Assembly (NCBI RefSeq): GCF_041821045.1
Contig: NZ_JBGUAW010000005.1
Location: 248,001 to 312,000, forward strand
Length of the DNA stretch: 64,000 nucleotides
Source: Thiohalorhabdus sp. Cl-TMA
Lineage (GTDB): Bacteria > Pseudomonadota > Gammaproteobacteria > Thiohalorhabdales > Thiohalorhabdaceae
Direction: 5' to 3'
In this document: piece by piece, positions 1-7,984 of the stretch
How positions within the stretch are numbered: position 1 is the stretch's first letter
Layout of the letters: every line of letters starts with the position of its first letter
Position numbers and translations under genes: made by a program
Notes under the pieces: generated by a model
Told to the model about the DNA's origin: nothing
Seen by the model: the letters and a program-made list of their open reading frames with translations, nothing else
Databases searched by the model: none

Positions 1-86
1 AGCACCAGATGCGCAGCGGGCGGGCCAGCAAGAACGCCTGATGCCGCGATAACAGAAAGCATTCGCCATCCAGGGGAGCGGAGGCT
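1..86. other. Left edge, unassigned
   Basis: No gene can be assigned. One plus-strand frame is open from the edge to a TAA at 50-52, so the last 16 codons of an upstream gene may lie here; another frame closes at 39-41. In known XrtA loci the gene before prsT is often the sigma-54-dependent response regulator PrsR, but these few codons cannot confirm that. A purine-rich ribosome binding site (about 72-84) precedes the ATG at 87. Confidence 0.4.
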
Positions 87-2885
87 ATGGAATCGTATGT
101 TCGAAAGGGGCGCCGGGGGACCTCCCTGGCGGGAGCACTGGCCGCCGCGTTGATCGCCGGCTGCGGGGGTGACGGCATGAGCGCCGCGGAGCACCTGGAG
201 CGGGCGGCACACTACCGGAAGGAAGGGGACCAGCGGGCCGCGGTGATCGAGCTCAAGAACGCCCTCCAGCAAAAGCCGGAAAACGCCGAGGCGCGGCTCC
301 GGCTGGGCCGGACCTACGTGGCCCTGGGAGACGGCGTATCCGCGGTGAAAGAGCTGCGACGGGCCGCGGATCTGGGCATGGCCGAGCGGAAGGTGGCCAT
401 GCCGCTCGCCGAGGCGCTGCTCCTGAAGGGCCAGCCCCGCAAGCTCCTGGAGGAGGTCCAGCCCGGGGAGGTGAGCGCGAAGCCGGAACGGGCCGCGGTA
501 CTCGCTTTCCGGTCCCGGGCCCATCTGGCTCTGGGGGAGCCGGAAAAGGCCGCCTCCCTGGTGGAGGAGGCGCTCTCCCTGGATGGGAGCTCGGGGAAGG
601 TGCGCCTGGCCAAGGCCCAGCTGGAGGCCGCCACCGGGGATCCCGAAGCCGCCTCGGAATGGGCGGAACGGGCCCTGGACACCGAAGAGGCGCCCGGCGC
701 CGCCTGGAGCCTTCTGGGCGATATTCATCGCCGGCAGGGACGTCTGGAGGCCGCCGAGAAGGCCTACAGTCAGGCCATCGAGCATCGCACCAACAGCGCG
801 GGTGATCATCTGAAACGCGCCCTGATCCGGATCGCGAATGGGGAAACGAAGGCCGCCCGAACCGATCTGGATGTTCTCGAGGAGGTTGCGCCCGATCACC
901 CCGGGCTCGCCTACGGGCGGGGCCTGGTCCGATTCCAGGAGGGCGACCTGAGCGCCGCCCGCACCGATTTCCAGGAGGCCGTGCGGGCTGCCCCGGGGCA
1001 TGTGCCGGCGCGGTTCTACCTGGGTGTATCCCATTATCTCCAGGAGAACTACAACCAGGCCGAAGTGCAGCTTTCCCGGCTCCTGGAGCGGGCGCCGCAG
1101 CAGAAACAGGCGGCCAAGGTGCTGGGATCGATCTATCTGCGCTGGGAGGAATACGATGCCGCCTCCCGGGTCCTGAAGCGCGTGGTGGAGCACAATCCCG
1201 GGGACCAGACGGCACTGACCCTCCTGGGGCGGGCCTCCCTGGGCGCCGGACGGACCGAGGAGGGCATCCGGTACCTGCGTCGCCTGGTGAAGAATGCCCC
1301 GGAAGATCCGGCGGCGCAGACTACCCTGGCCCTGGGACTGCTCTACAAGGGAGCGCGAAACGAAGGGACCAGGGCGCTGGAAAAGGCCATCGACCTGGCG
1401 CCGGGGGCCAAGCTACCGGAGATGTTGCTGATCCAGCAGCATTTCGCGGCCCGGGAATTCGACAAGGCGCTGGCGGCCGCCAAGCGGTTCAAGGAAAACC
1501 GGCCGGAGAGCATCCGGCCCGAGCTCTACATGGGGCTGGCCTACCTGGGCAAGGACCAGCCCGGAAAGGCGCGGGAGGCGTTCCGCGAGGCCCTGGCACA
1601 GAAGCCGGGGAGTCCCGCCGCGGGCAACAACCTGGCCCGGCTCGCCGCCAAGGCGGAGCGGTATGACGAGGCCCGCGGCTACTATCGGCAGATCCTGGAG
1701 CATAATCCCGGCCACCTGGAGACGCTGCTCTCGCTTGCCCGGCTGGAGGCGGGGCGCGGCAACCGCGCGGAGGCCATCTCCACGCTGCGCAAGGCCCGCG
1801 AGGCCAACCCCGGGGCCACCGAGCCCCGGGTCCTGTTGGCCCGTTTCCATAGACACGCGGGTGAGCACCGAAAGGCCCTGTCGGCGGCCCGGCAGGGACT
1901 GGATGAAGTGCCGCCCGAGCCCAACCTCCTGGCGGAGATCGGCCAGGCCCAGCTTGCCCTGAGCAAGGAATCCGCCGCCCTGTCCACCTTCAAGCGCCTG
2001 ACGGAGGAAGCCGCCGACTCCGCCCGGGCGCGGTTCCTCACCGCCAAGGCCTATGCCCGGATGGGTGCACCCCGGAAGGTGGAGGACCAGCTCCGCGCCG
2101 CCCTGGAAAAGGACGAGGAGTATTTCCAAGCCCGCCTGGTGCTGGCCGAATTGCTGATCGAGACCGGTCAGCTGGACGCCGCGGGTGAACAGGTTCGGAA
2201 ACTGCGGGAGGCGCACCAGGGGCATCCGGAGGTGGCCGTGCGCGCCGCCCGGCTGGCGGCCAGCGAGGGCCGCCCGGAGGACGCCATAACCGCCTACCGG
2301 AAGGCCCTGGATCGGCACGCCAGCTCCAAATGGACCCGCAGCCTGGCGGCCCTGCAGCGCCGCGCCGGGCGTCCGGAAAAGGCCCTGGCGACGCTACGGG
2401 AATGGCTGGCGGACCATCCGCAGGACGCCAAAGCCCGCATGGAGCTGGGCAACCTGCAGCTGGAGCGGGGCAAGTCCGATGCGGCCGTGGCGGCATTCCG
2501 GCATGTGGTGGATGCGCATCCGAACAATGTAGCGGCCCGGAACAACCTCGCCTGGATCCTCAAGGACCGCAGTCCGGACGAGGCGGAGCGCCATGCCGAG
2601 CGGGCCCTGAATTTGGCACCCGGCTCTCCGATGGTTCTGGATACTGCCGGCCTGGTGAAGCTCGCACTGGGGAAAGTGGACGAGGCGGTCCGCCTTCTGC
2701 GCGACGCCGCCGATCGTGCCCCGAAGCGCCCGGTATTCCAGGTCCACCTCGCCCGGGCTTTGCGGGCGCAGGGCCGTGCGCAGGAGGCCCGCGCCCTGCT
2801 GGAGAACCTGCTCGCGGACGGGAAGCAGTTCGCCCGCCGGGCCGAGGCGAAGGGCATGCTGAAAGAGCTCGCCGCCCAGCCCTAG
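87..2885 (+). CDS. prsT: PEP-CTERM system TPR-repeat lipoprotein PrsT
   Basis: A 932-residue lipoprotein made almost wholly of tetratricopeptide repeats. A basic start and a hydrophobic stretch end in the lipobox LIAGC, with Cys26 as the lipidated residue. From about residue 40 to the end, 34-residue TPR units follow each other with the usual A, G, Y and P positions (for example NPGHLETLLSLARLEAGRG). Length and architecture match the PrsT family found with exosortase A systems, where it is thought to act as an envelope scaffold for exopolysaccharide or PEP-CTERM protein handling; its exact role is unknown. The ATG at 87 has a good purine-rich binding site. PrsT usually follows the prsK/prsR two-component genes, which would lie just left of the window. 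Confidence 0.9.
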   Translation: MESYVRKGRRGTSLAGALAAALIAGCGGDGMSAAEHLERAAHYRKEGDQRAAVIELKNALQQKPENAEARLRLGRTYVALGDGVSAVKELRRAADLGMAERKVAMPLAEALLLKGQPRKLLEEVQPGEVSAKPERAAVLAFRSRAHLALGEPEKAASLVEEALSLDGSSGKVRLAKAQLEAATGDPEAASEWAERALDTEEAPGAAWSLLGDIHRRQGRLEAAEKAYSQAIEHRTNSAGDHLKRALIRIANGETKAARTDLDVLEEVAPDHPGLAYGRGLVRFQEGDLSAARTDFQEAVRAAPGHVPARFYLGVSHYLQENYNQAEVQLSRLLERAPQQKQAAKVLGSIYLRWEEYDAASRVLKRVVEHNPGDQTALTLLGRASLGAGRTEEGIRYLRRLVKNAPEDPAAQTTLALGLLYKGARNEGTRALEKAIDLAPGAKLPEMLLIQQHFAAREFDKALAAAKRFKENRPESIRPELYMGLAYLGKDQPGKAREAFREALAQKPGSPAAGNNLARLAAKAERYDEARGYYRQILEHNPGHLETLLSLARLEAGRGNRAEAISTLRKAREANPGATEPRVLLARFHRHAGEHRKALSAARQGLDEVPPEPNLLAEIGQAQLALSKESAALSTFKRLTEEAADSARARFLTAKAYARMGAPRKVEDQLRAALEKDEEYFQARLVLAELLIETGQLDAAGEQVRKLREAHQGHPEVAVRAARLAASEGRPEDAITAYRKALDRHASSKWTRSLAALQRRAGRPEKALATLREWLADHPQDAKARMELGNLQLERGKSDAAVAAFRHVVDAHPNNVAARNNLAWILKDRSPDEAERHAERALNLAPGSPMVLDTAGLVKLALGKVDEAVRLLRDAADRAPKRPVFQVHLARALRAQGRAQEARALLENLLADGKQFARRAEAKGMLKELAAQP

Positions 2886-2918
2886 GCCGGGCGGCGCCGA
2901 AAGGGACGAGCCACCGGG

Positions 2919-4913
2919 ATGCGTGCCGGGTTCCGCTATGAGCAGGCCTTTTGCCGTAACCTCGGATGGGTCACGGAATGGGAGCAGCAGCTCCTTCGGG
3001 ACCGCACCGTGGCCATCGCCGGGCTCGGCGGGGTAGGGGGCAGCCATCTGGTCACCCTGACGCGGTTGGGCGTCGGGGGCTTCCACCTCGCCGATCCGGA
3101 CCATTTCGAGCTTGCCAATTTCAACCGCCAGGCCGGCGCCACCATGTCCCGCCTGGGGCGCGACAAGCTGGGCGTCATGACCGAGGTGGCCCGGGACATC
3201 AATCCCGAGGTGCGCATAGAGGGCTTCCCCGAGGGGCTGACCGAGGACAATCTCGCCGATTTCCTCGCGGGGGTGGACCTCTTCATTGACGGTCTGGATT
3301 TTTTCGTCCTCGAGATCCGGGCCCGGGCTTTCCAGCGCTGCGCGGCGCTCGGCATCCCGGCGATCACCGCCGCGCCCCTGGGCATGGGCGCCGCCCTGCT
3401 CACCTTCCTTCCCGGCGGCATGGGCTTCGAGGACTACTTCCGGCTGTCGGGCAAGCCGCCCGAGCGCAGGCAGGTCAACTTCCTGGCGGGCCTCAGCCCA
3501 CGCGGCCCCCATCGCACCTATCTCAGGGACCCGCGCCAGGTGGATTTCGAGCGCGGTCGGGGGCCTTCGACCCCCATGGCCATCGATCTGTGCGCCGGGG
3601 CCGCGGCAACGGAGGCCCTCAAGCTGTTCCTGGACCGGGGACGGGTCCGGGGGGCTCCGCACTATTTCCATTTCGACGCTTACCGAGGAAGGTGGATCCG
3701 GGGCTGGCTCCCCGGCGGGAACCGCAATCCCCTGCAACAGCTACGGCTCCGGGCCGGGTATCGGGTCTTTTCGCGGTTTGCCCGCCAGGCGCGGAGGACG
3801 GCCCCCGTTCCCGGTCCCGAGGCGCGTACGGACCTCCAGCGCATGGTGGACCGGGCCCGTTGGGCGCCCAGCGGGGACAACCAGCAGCCGTGGCGGTTCG
3901 AGCTGGAGGAGCCCGATACCCTCCGGATATATCTGGAGGAGAAAGGGGAGGGAACCGTTTACGACTTCGCCAGCCTGCCGAACCGGATGACCCTTGGGTT
4001 TCTTCTGGAAAGCTTGCGGCTGGCAGCTTCCGAGCTGGGACGGGACTTCCGCTGGTCCTCCCGGCCCTTGAGCGGCGGCGCCCTCATGGTAGAGGCCGAG
4101 GCGCCAAAAGAGGCCAGCGTGGCGCCCGATCCCCTGGCGCCTTTCCTGCCGGTCCGCTCCGTGGATCGACGGGCCCACCGGCGTTTCCCCCTGGGAGCGG
4201 ACCTGCAAACGGAGCTGGCCTCCTGCCTGGGGGAGGAATTCGAGGTGCGCTGGCTCGCCGCCCCTGGTGAGCGCTGGGAGGTCGCCCGGATCCAGGCGCT
4301 TGCCACCGACATCCGGTTGCGGATTCCGGAAGCCTTCCGGGTGCATCAGGCGGTCCTGGACTGGACGGAGGCCAACAGTGCCGACGGAATACCCGCTCAT
4401 AGCGTCGGCCTGGACCCCCTGACGGCGGCGCTCATGCGCTGGGCCCTGGGGGGATGGCGCCGTATGCGGTGGATGAGCCGGCTGCCCGGAAGCACTCTGA
4501 TTCCGAGGCTGGAAATGGATCTGATCCCCGGTCTCTTCACCGGTGCCCATTTCCTGGTGCTGCGCCGCCATTCTTCGGGGAACGGCCGTGCGGAGACCGA
4601 GCAGCTCCTGCGGCTGGGGGCTGACCTGCAGCGCCTCTGGCTTACAGCCACCCGGAGTGGGCTGGTGCTGCATCCCAACCTCGCGCCGCTGTGCTTCGCC
4701 CATTATGGCCGCCACGGCACGGTCTTCACCGAGGATTCCCGGGCTCCGGCCCGGGCACGCGCCCTGGCGGATCGCGTGCAGGCGCTCGCCCCGGACCGGG
4801 ATCCGGACTCGGTCGTATTCCTCGGCCGGATCGGCTGGCCGCGAAGGCGGACGGCGCCTGGACGCTCCGTTCGGCATGCTTGGTGGGAACTGGTGCGCCC
4901 GCAGTCGGACTGA
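2919..4913 (+). CDS. ThiF/E1-like adenylyltransferase fused to a nitroreductase-like domain
   Basis: A 664-residue two-domain protein. Residues 1 to about 280 form a ThiF/MoeB/E1-type fold: nucleotide loop GLGGVGGSH (35-43), then Arg70, Lys83 and Asp127 in the contexts NFNRQ, GRDK and GLD expected for ATP binding. The paired CxxC zinc motifs of MoeB/ThiF were not seen. From about 305 a nitroreductase-like domain begins with ARWAPSGDNQQPWRFE (313-328), the flavin-binding signature of that family, and runs to the C-terminus. The arrangement resembles the Rv1355c-type fusions of mycobacteria. It lies 33 bases after prsT in the same direction, so it is probably co-transcribed. E1-like domains activate carboxylates as adenylates; the substrate here is unknown, and no ubiquitin-like partner is visible nearby. 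Confidence 0.82.
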   Translation: MRAGFRYEQAFCRNLGWVTEWEQQLLRDRTVAIAGLGGVGGSHLVTLTRLGVGGFHLADPDHFELANFNRQAGATMSRLGRDKLGVMTEVARDINPEVRIEGFPEGLTEDNLADFLAGVDLFIDGLDFFVLEIRARAFQRCAALGIPAITAAPLGMGAALLTFLPGGMGFEDYFRLSGKPPERRQVNFLAGLSPRGPHRTYLRDPRQVDFERGRGPSTPMAIDLCAGAAATEALKLFLDRGRVRGAPHYFHFDAYRGRWIRGWLPGGNRNPLQQLRLRAGYRVFSRFARQARRTAPVPGPEARTDLQRMVDRARWAPSGDNQQPWRFELEEPDTLRIYLEEKGEGTVYDFASLPNRMTLGFLLESLRLAASELGRDFRWSSRPLSGGALMVEAEAPKEASVAPDPLAPFLPVRSVDRRAHRRFPLGADLQTELASCLGEEFEVRWLAAPGERWEVARIQALATDIRLRIPEAFRVHQAVLDWTEANSADGIPAHSVGLDPLTAALMRWALGGWRRMRWMSRLPGSTLIPRLEMDLIPGLFTGAHFLVLRRHSSGNGRAETEQLLRLGADLQRLWLTATRSGLVLHPNLAPLCFAHYGRHGTVFTEDSRAPARARALADRVQALAPDRDPDSVVFLGRIGWPRRRTAPGRSVRHAWWELVRPQSD

Positions 4914-4935
4914 AGCGGAAACGGAGCGCGGACCG

Positions 4936-4963
4936 AAAAAAAGGCCGCCCCATGGGCGGCCTT
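4936..4963 (-). terminator. Intrinsic terminator of the PEP-CTERM gene
   Basis: A perfect 10-base stem (4941-4950 with 4954-4963) and a 3-base loop, read on the minus strand, is followed by a run of seven T (4942-4936). It lies 26 bases past the stop of the minus-strand PEP-CTERM gene. Being symmetrical, it may also slow plus-strand transcription leaving the ThiF-fusion gene. Confidence 0.85.
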
Positions 4964-4988
4964 CGATACGAGGCGAGTGCCGGCGGGC

Positions 4989-5975
4989 TCAGCAGCCCGC
5001 GGTGGTGCGGCTGGGCCGCCGCCGGCCAAAGGCGGCCATGAGCATGAGGCCCAGACCGGTGAGCGCGGCCGTGGCCGGCTCCGGAATCTGCTGGTCCTCT
5101 TCCGGGCCCACGTTGATGTTGGCCTTGTTATAGACGCCGAATCCGCTTTCCGCGGAGGGGCCGAACAGGTCACCGTCGCCGTACAGGCCGACGTTGGCGG
5201 AGCCTCCCGGGGCGAAGGCGATGTTCTGGATCTCGGAGGAACCGAGGTTCTGGCTGAACTCGCTGAAGTCCCGGTCGAAGTTCTCGTACATCCAGCTGGC
5301 GCCGAAGAAGAAGTCCCCGACATCCTCGTTCAGGTCGGCGTCCTGGAAGGCCTGGAGGTCTCCCGGACCCCGGGCGATCCAGAAGTCATCCGAGTCCACC
5401 AAGCCCGCCGCTGCCCGCAGCTGGCCGTCGCTGGCGTCCATCAGCTCCTGCTCCGCATCCCCCGAAGTCCGGTCGAAGGTGGTGTTGGACAGGGAGTCAT
5501 CGTAGAACAGCGCGCTCAGCTGGCCCTTGTCGATGCCCAGGGAATCGGCCGTAGCATCGCTGATATAGGGATCCCAGGCACCGGCGCCGGCGCTCTGGAG
5601 CTCGAAATCCCAGACCTCATAGGTATTGCCGCTGTACTCGGCGGTTTGGCCGGTATCCGATATACCCGCCACCTCCATCTGGAAGAGGGCGGTGAATTGC
5701 CGGCCGGTGGTATTCACGAAGGTGCCCTGACCACCGTCCTCGATCTTGGTGATATCGATGGCACCCCGCATGACATCGCCTTCTTGAATGTTGCCCTGGA
5801 TCTCCTGGCCGTCGCGGTAGACGTTTTCCCCGCTGTCGTCGGTCAGGAGCACCTCCCCGGAAGGCATGATGGAATCCAGGGCGGACGATTGTGCCTGGGC
5901 CGCGCCCGCCGTGGTCAGACCGAAGGTGGTCAGCCCGGCCAGGGCGGCATGCAGCAAAGGGTTACGGATCCTCAT
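4989..5975 (-). CDS. PEP-CTERM sorting domain protein
   Basis: A 328-residue secreted protein and the only exosortase substrate seen in the window. The N-terminus is a signal peptide ending near AGAAQA. The C-terminus has the tripartite sorting signal: PEP at 298-300, a hydrophobic stretch (TAALTGLGLMLMAAF) and an arginine cluster (RRR, 318-320). The mature region is acidic, rich in Asp, Ser and Gly, and matches no domain I can name. XrtA is expected to cleave at PEP; in flocculating relatives such proteins are held at the surface with exopolysaccharide. An unusual tail, PSRTTAGC, extends past the arginines and ends in Cys. GGAGGAA lies about five bases before the ATG. A sigma-54-type promoter is upstream and a terminator downstream, so it is probably monocistronic. 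Confidence 0.9.
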   Translation of the reverse strand: MRIRNPLLHAALAGLTTFGLTTAGAAQAQSSALDSIMPSGEVLLTDDSGENVYRDGQEIQGNIQEGDVMRGAIDITKIEDGGQGTFVNTTGRQFTALFQMEVAGISDTGQTAEYSGNTYEVWDFELQSAGAGAWDPYISDATADSLGIDKGQLSALFYDDSLSNTTFDRTSGDAEQELMDASDGQLRAAAGLVDSDDFWIARGPGDLQAFQDADLNEDVGDFFFGASWMYENFDRDFSEFSQNLGSSEIQNIAFAPGGSANVGLYGDGDLFGPSAESGFGVYNKANINVGPEEDQQIPEPATAALTGLGLMLMAAFGRRRPSRTTAGC

Positions 5976-6023
5976 TCTGGTTCCTCCAAATCGTGTCAGG
6001 TCTTAACTGGGGGCCGTATTGGT

Positions 6024-6039
6024 TGGCACCCGCCTCGCC
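6024..6039 (+). promoter_or_regulatory. Possible second sigma-54 site, plus strand
   Basis: TGGCACCCGCCTCGCC has a perfect -24 half and a GC at the right spacing, but only a partial -12 half. It faces the acyltransferase, 450 bases away, and overlaps the start region of the minus-strand promoter. It could be a weak promoter, or one half of an inverted repeat used by a regulator. Confidence 0.35.
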
Positions 6040-6046
6040 CCGGATG

Positions 6047-6063
6047 TAGCCAGTACTGTGCCA
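6047..6063 (-). promoter_or_regulatory. Putative sigma-54 promoter of the PEP-CTERM gene
   Basis: Read on the minus strand: TGGCACAGTACTGGCTA. The GG (6062-6061) and GC (6050-6049) have the required 10-base spacing, and the -24 half TGGCAC is perfect. Ten of twelve consensus positions of TGGCACG-N4-TTGCW match. A start near 6037 would give a leader of about 60 bases. RpoN control of PEP-CTERM genes is known in Zoogloea-type floc formers, which supports the reading. Confidence 0.7.
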
Positions 6064-6429
6064 AGCCGCAAAAAACCAAAAATTCAGAACGCTAGTGGGG
6101 TCTCTGCTGGCAGGGCGGCGATTTGTGTAAATGGTAATGACGGATCCCGGGTTTTATAAAATTAATAATTATTCTATAAATTATTGAAATACAGGAAATG
6201 TTGGTAACGTTTCATGAGTGTAAAGTGTAAAGGATCATTGCGGGTCGCGGCCATTTGTTACGGCCCCGAATAGGCAGGAGCGATGAGCGGTCCCCGGACT
6301 GAACGAATTAGGTTTGTAAATTTTGCTTTTTGTCAAAGTGTAGGTTGCATACAGTTCATAGGAATTTATCGTGAATCGGAAGTCTTCCTATTAAAAATCT
6401 CGAAAAATATAAGTTTCCCTGTCGTTGCA

Positions 6430-6445
6430 TGGCAACACGGGTGCT
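6430..6445 (+). promoter_or_regulatory. Putative sigma-54 promoter of the acyltransferase
   Basis: TGGCAACACGGGTGCT has GG (6431-6432) and GC (6443-6444) at the 10-base spacing; nine of twelve consensus positions match. A start near 6456 would give a leader of about 40 bases to the GTG at 6497. It lies just downstream of the AT-rich segment that could hold activator and IHF sites. Confidence 0.6.
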
Positions 6446-6496
6446 TTCCAAGGTCCGGAATTCCGCACTCACGGTTTCCGGAAGGGGGGGTAAAAC

Positions 6497-7213
6497 GTGC
6501 ATACGTCCGGTCCAGTACCGAATCACGAGCTCTATGAGGTGTTTCATTCCCTGTTCGAGGTGGTCCCGGCGGATACGGCGGAGCGAATAGCTATTTCCCA
6601 GGCACTGCGGTACCAGGTCTATTGCCTGGAGCAAGGCTTCGAAAGGCCCGAAGCCCATCCCGACGAGCGGGAACGGGATCCGTACGACGGCCGCTCCGTG
6701 CACGCCCTGGTGCGCTGTCGCCGAACCGGGCAGTTTGCCGGTTCCGTTCGTCTGGTTCTGTCGCATCCGCAGAATCGGGATGCCCCGTTCCCCATCGAGG
6801 AGCATTGCCTGGACGTCTTCCACCGTCCTTCCATGCGCTGGGAGCTGCCGCGCCACGCCACGGCGGAGATATCCCGCTTCGCCATTTCCAGGAGGTTTAC
6901 ACGGGTTCCGCACATCACCATCGGACTGTTCGCCGGGATCGTGCAGATGAGCGTTCGGCAGGGCATTACCGACTGGTATGCGGTCATGGAGCCGGCCTTG
7001 CTGCGCCTGCTCACCCGGTTCGGCATCCGTTTCCAGCCCATTGGCGGCATGGTGGCGTACCACGGCCGCAGGCGACCGACTCGGGGGCTGGCTGACAGGA
7101 TATTGGCGGGTATCCACCAGGAGCGGCCGGAGGTCTGGGAGGTGATTACCGATTGCGGAAGGATGTGGCCCCTGACGGGGGAGTCCCGGAAGCCGGGTGA
7201 AGCGCGCTACTGA
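6497..7213 (+). CDS. PEP-CTERM/exosortase-associated N-acyltransferase
   Basis: A 238-residue protein of the GNAT/autoinducer-synthase-like family found with exosortase systems (TIGR03694 type, related to N-acyl amino acid synthases). The segment ISQALRYQVYCLEQGFE near the N-terminus and AEISRFAISRRF in the middle are characteristic. Members are thought to transfer an acyl chain from acyl-ACP to an amino acid or similar amine; the product here is unknown. The GTG start follows a run of seven G at 6484-6490, a strong ribosome binding site. It has a sigma-54-like promoter and a terminator-like hairpin after it, so it is probably a single-gene unit. Sharing regulation with the PEP-CTERM gene fits a signal or lipid made when the sorting system is active. 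Confidence 0.85.
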   Translation: MHTSGPVPNHELYEVFHSLFEVVPADTAERIAISQALRYQVYCLEQGFERPEAHPDERERDPYDGRSVHALVRCRRTGQFAGSVRLVLSHPQNRDAPFPIEEHCLDVFHRPSMRWELPRHATAEISRFAISRRFTRVPHITIGLFAGIVQMSVRQGITDWYAVMEPALLRLLTRFGIRFQPIGGMVAYHGRRRPTRGLADRILAGIHQERPEVWEVITDCGRMWPLTGESRKPGEARY

Positions 7214-7281
7214 GCGCGGGTCATCGCCGGAAAAATCGGAGCCGCCATAGGGAGGCGAGAAAGGCTTCGTTCGGACGCAAT

Positions 7282-7306
7282 AGCCCCGGCCTGTGCCCGG
7301 GGCTTT
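7282..7306 (+). terminator. Terminator-like hairpin after the acyltransferase
   Basis: AGCCCCGG (7282-7289) pairs with CCGGGGCT (7297-7304) around a 7-base loop, followed by a short TTT. It lies about 70 bases after the stop codon. The T run is short, so efficiency is uncertain. Confidence 0.6.
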
Positions 7307-7966
7307 CGTGATGCGGTACGCGGCCGGAATGGGCCCGGGGCATACCCCCCCCGCCTCTCCGGACGTCTGCCTGTGGTATCCGCGTTCTCCCCCGCAGGTC
7401 CGCCGATGGCGGCGCCGGGTCTTCAGGGGAGCGCCGTGGCGCGTGCAAGGATGACGGGGGCTCCGGTAGCTGAAGCCGGGATGACCCGCTGGGGAGGCTA
7501 CCTAGAAAAAATCGCCCGGTCGCCGCCGTACCGCTGTTGGCGGTGACAGATAACCGCTGGCGGACATGGTACCCCTACTTCGGCCCGCATTCCGGACCTG
7601 CCGAGCGCTCCCGCCACGATGAAAGGTCCCTGCGGACGGGTCCGGGTAGCGGCCGGATCTCCAGACCCGGGTTCGCCTGCCTCACCACATCTCCCCCCTT
7701 CCGAATCTTTTACCGGCATCCCGAAGGCGCGCGCCGCCACGTGGCAGCCCCCGGGGAGCATCATTGCGCCCAAAGGCCGGGCAGGGCGCGGGCATCCGTA
7801 CTGCGCGAATGGGTGTCCGGACCGGGCGCCGACGGGCCGGAATTTGCTTTTTTTCGGTTGTTCCTCTTTGCAGCGGATGAGGACATGTGCGAAAAGGGGT
7901 AATTTGCGGTTATTAAAAATAAAATAATATTCAAGTAGTTGTTTTTGAATAAATAATTCAGGATCT

Positions 7967-7984
7967 TGTAAAACTATTTTTACA
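7967..7984. repeat. Perfect inverted repeat, possible operator
   Basis: TGTAAAA (7967-7973) and TTTTACA (7978-7984) are separated by CTAT. The palindrome lies in the AT-rich leader about 130 bases before the start of the exopolysaccharide operon. The form suits a dimeric DNA-binding protein, but no regulator can be named. Confidence 0.5.

Larger units (their letters stand above)
5976..6496. other. Divergent regulatory region, AT-rich
   Basis: This 521-base region separates the minus-strand PEP-CTERM gene from the plus-strand acyltransferase. It is far more AT-rich (especially 6100-6420) than the rest of the window and has no convincing gene. It holds three matches to the sigma-54 -24/-12 pattern (6024-6039 plus, 6047-6063 minus, 6430-6445 plus), the inverted pair TTGGCAC/GTGCCAA (6023-6029 and 6058-6064), and several TGTAAA words, including a tandem GTGTAAAGTGTAAA near 6221-6234. 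These could be activator or bending-protein sites; that is inference. Confidence 0.6.

Noticed and set aside
2394-3737. Minus-strand open frame of 447 codons over prsT and the ThiF fusion
   Set aside because: Crosses two clear genes and their junction in antisense and has no family features.
7500-7570. Possible riboswitch or structured RNA in the GC-rich leader half
   Set aside because: Only simple GGCGG/CCGCC pairing is visible; no conserved core of a known class such as the cyclic-di-GMP riboswitch could be recognised.
7833-7848. Sigma-54-like match before the exopolysaccharide operon
   Set aside because: Spacing is right and the -12 half is good, but the -24 half is poor and it is 264 bases from the first codon.
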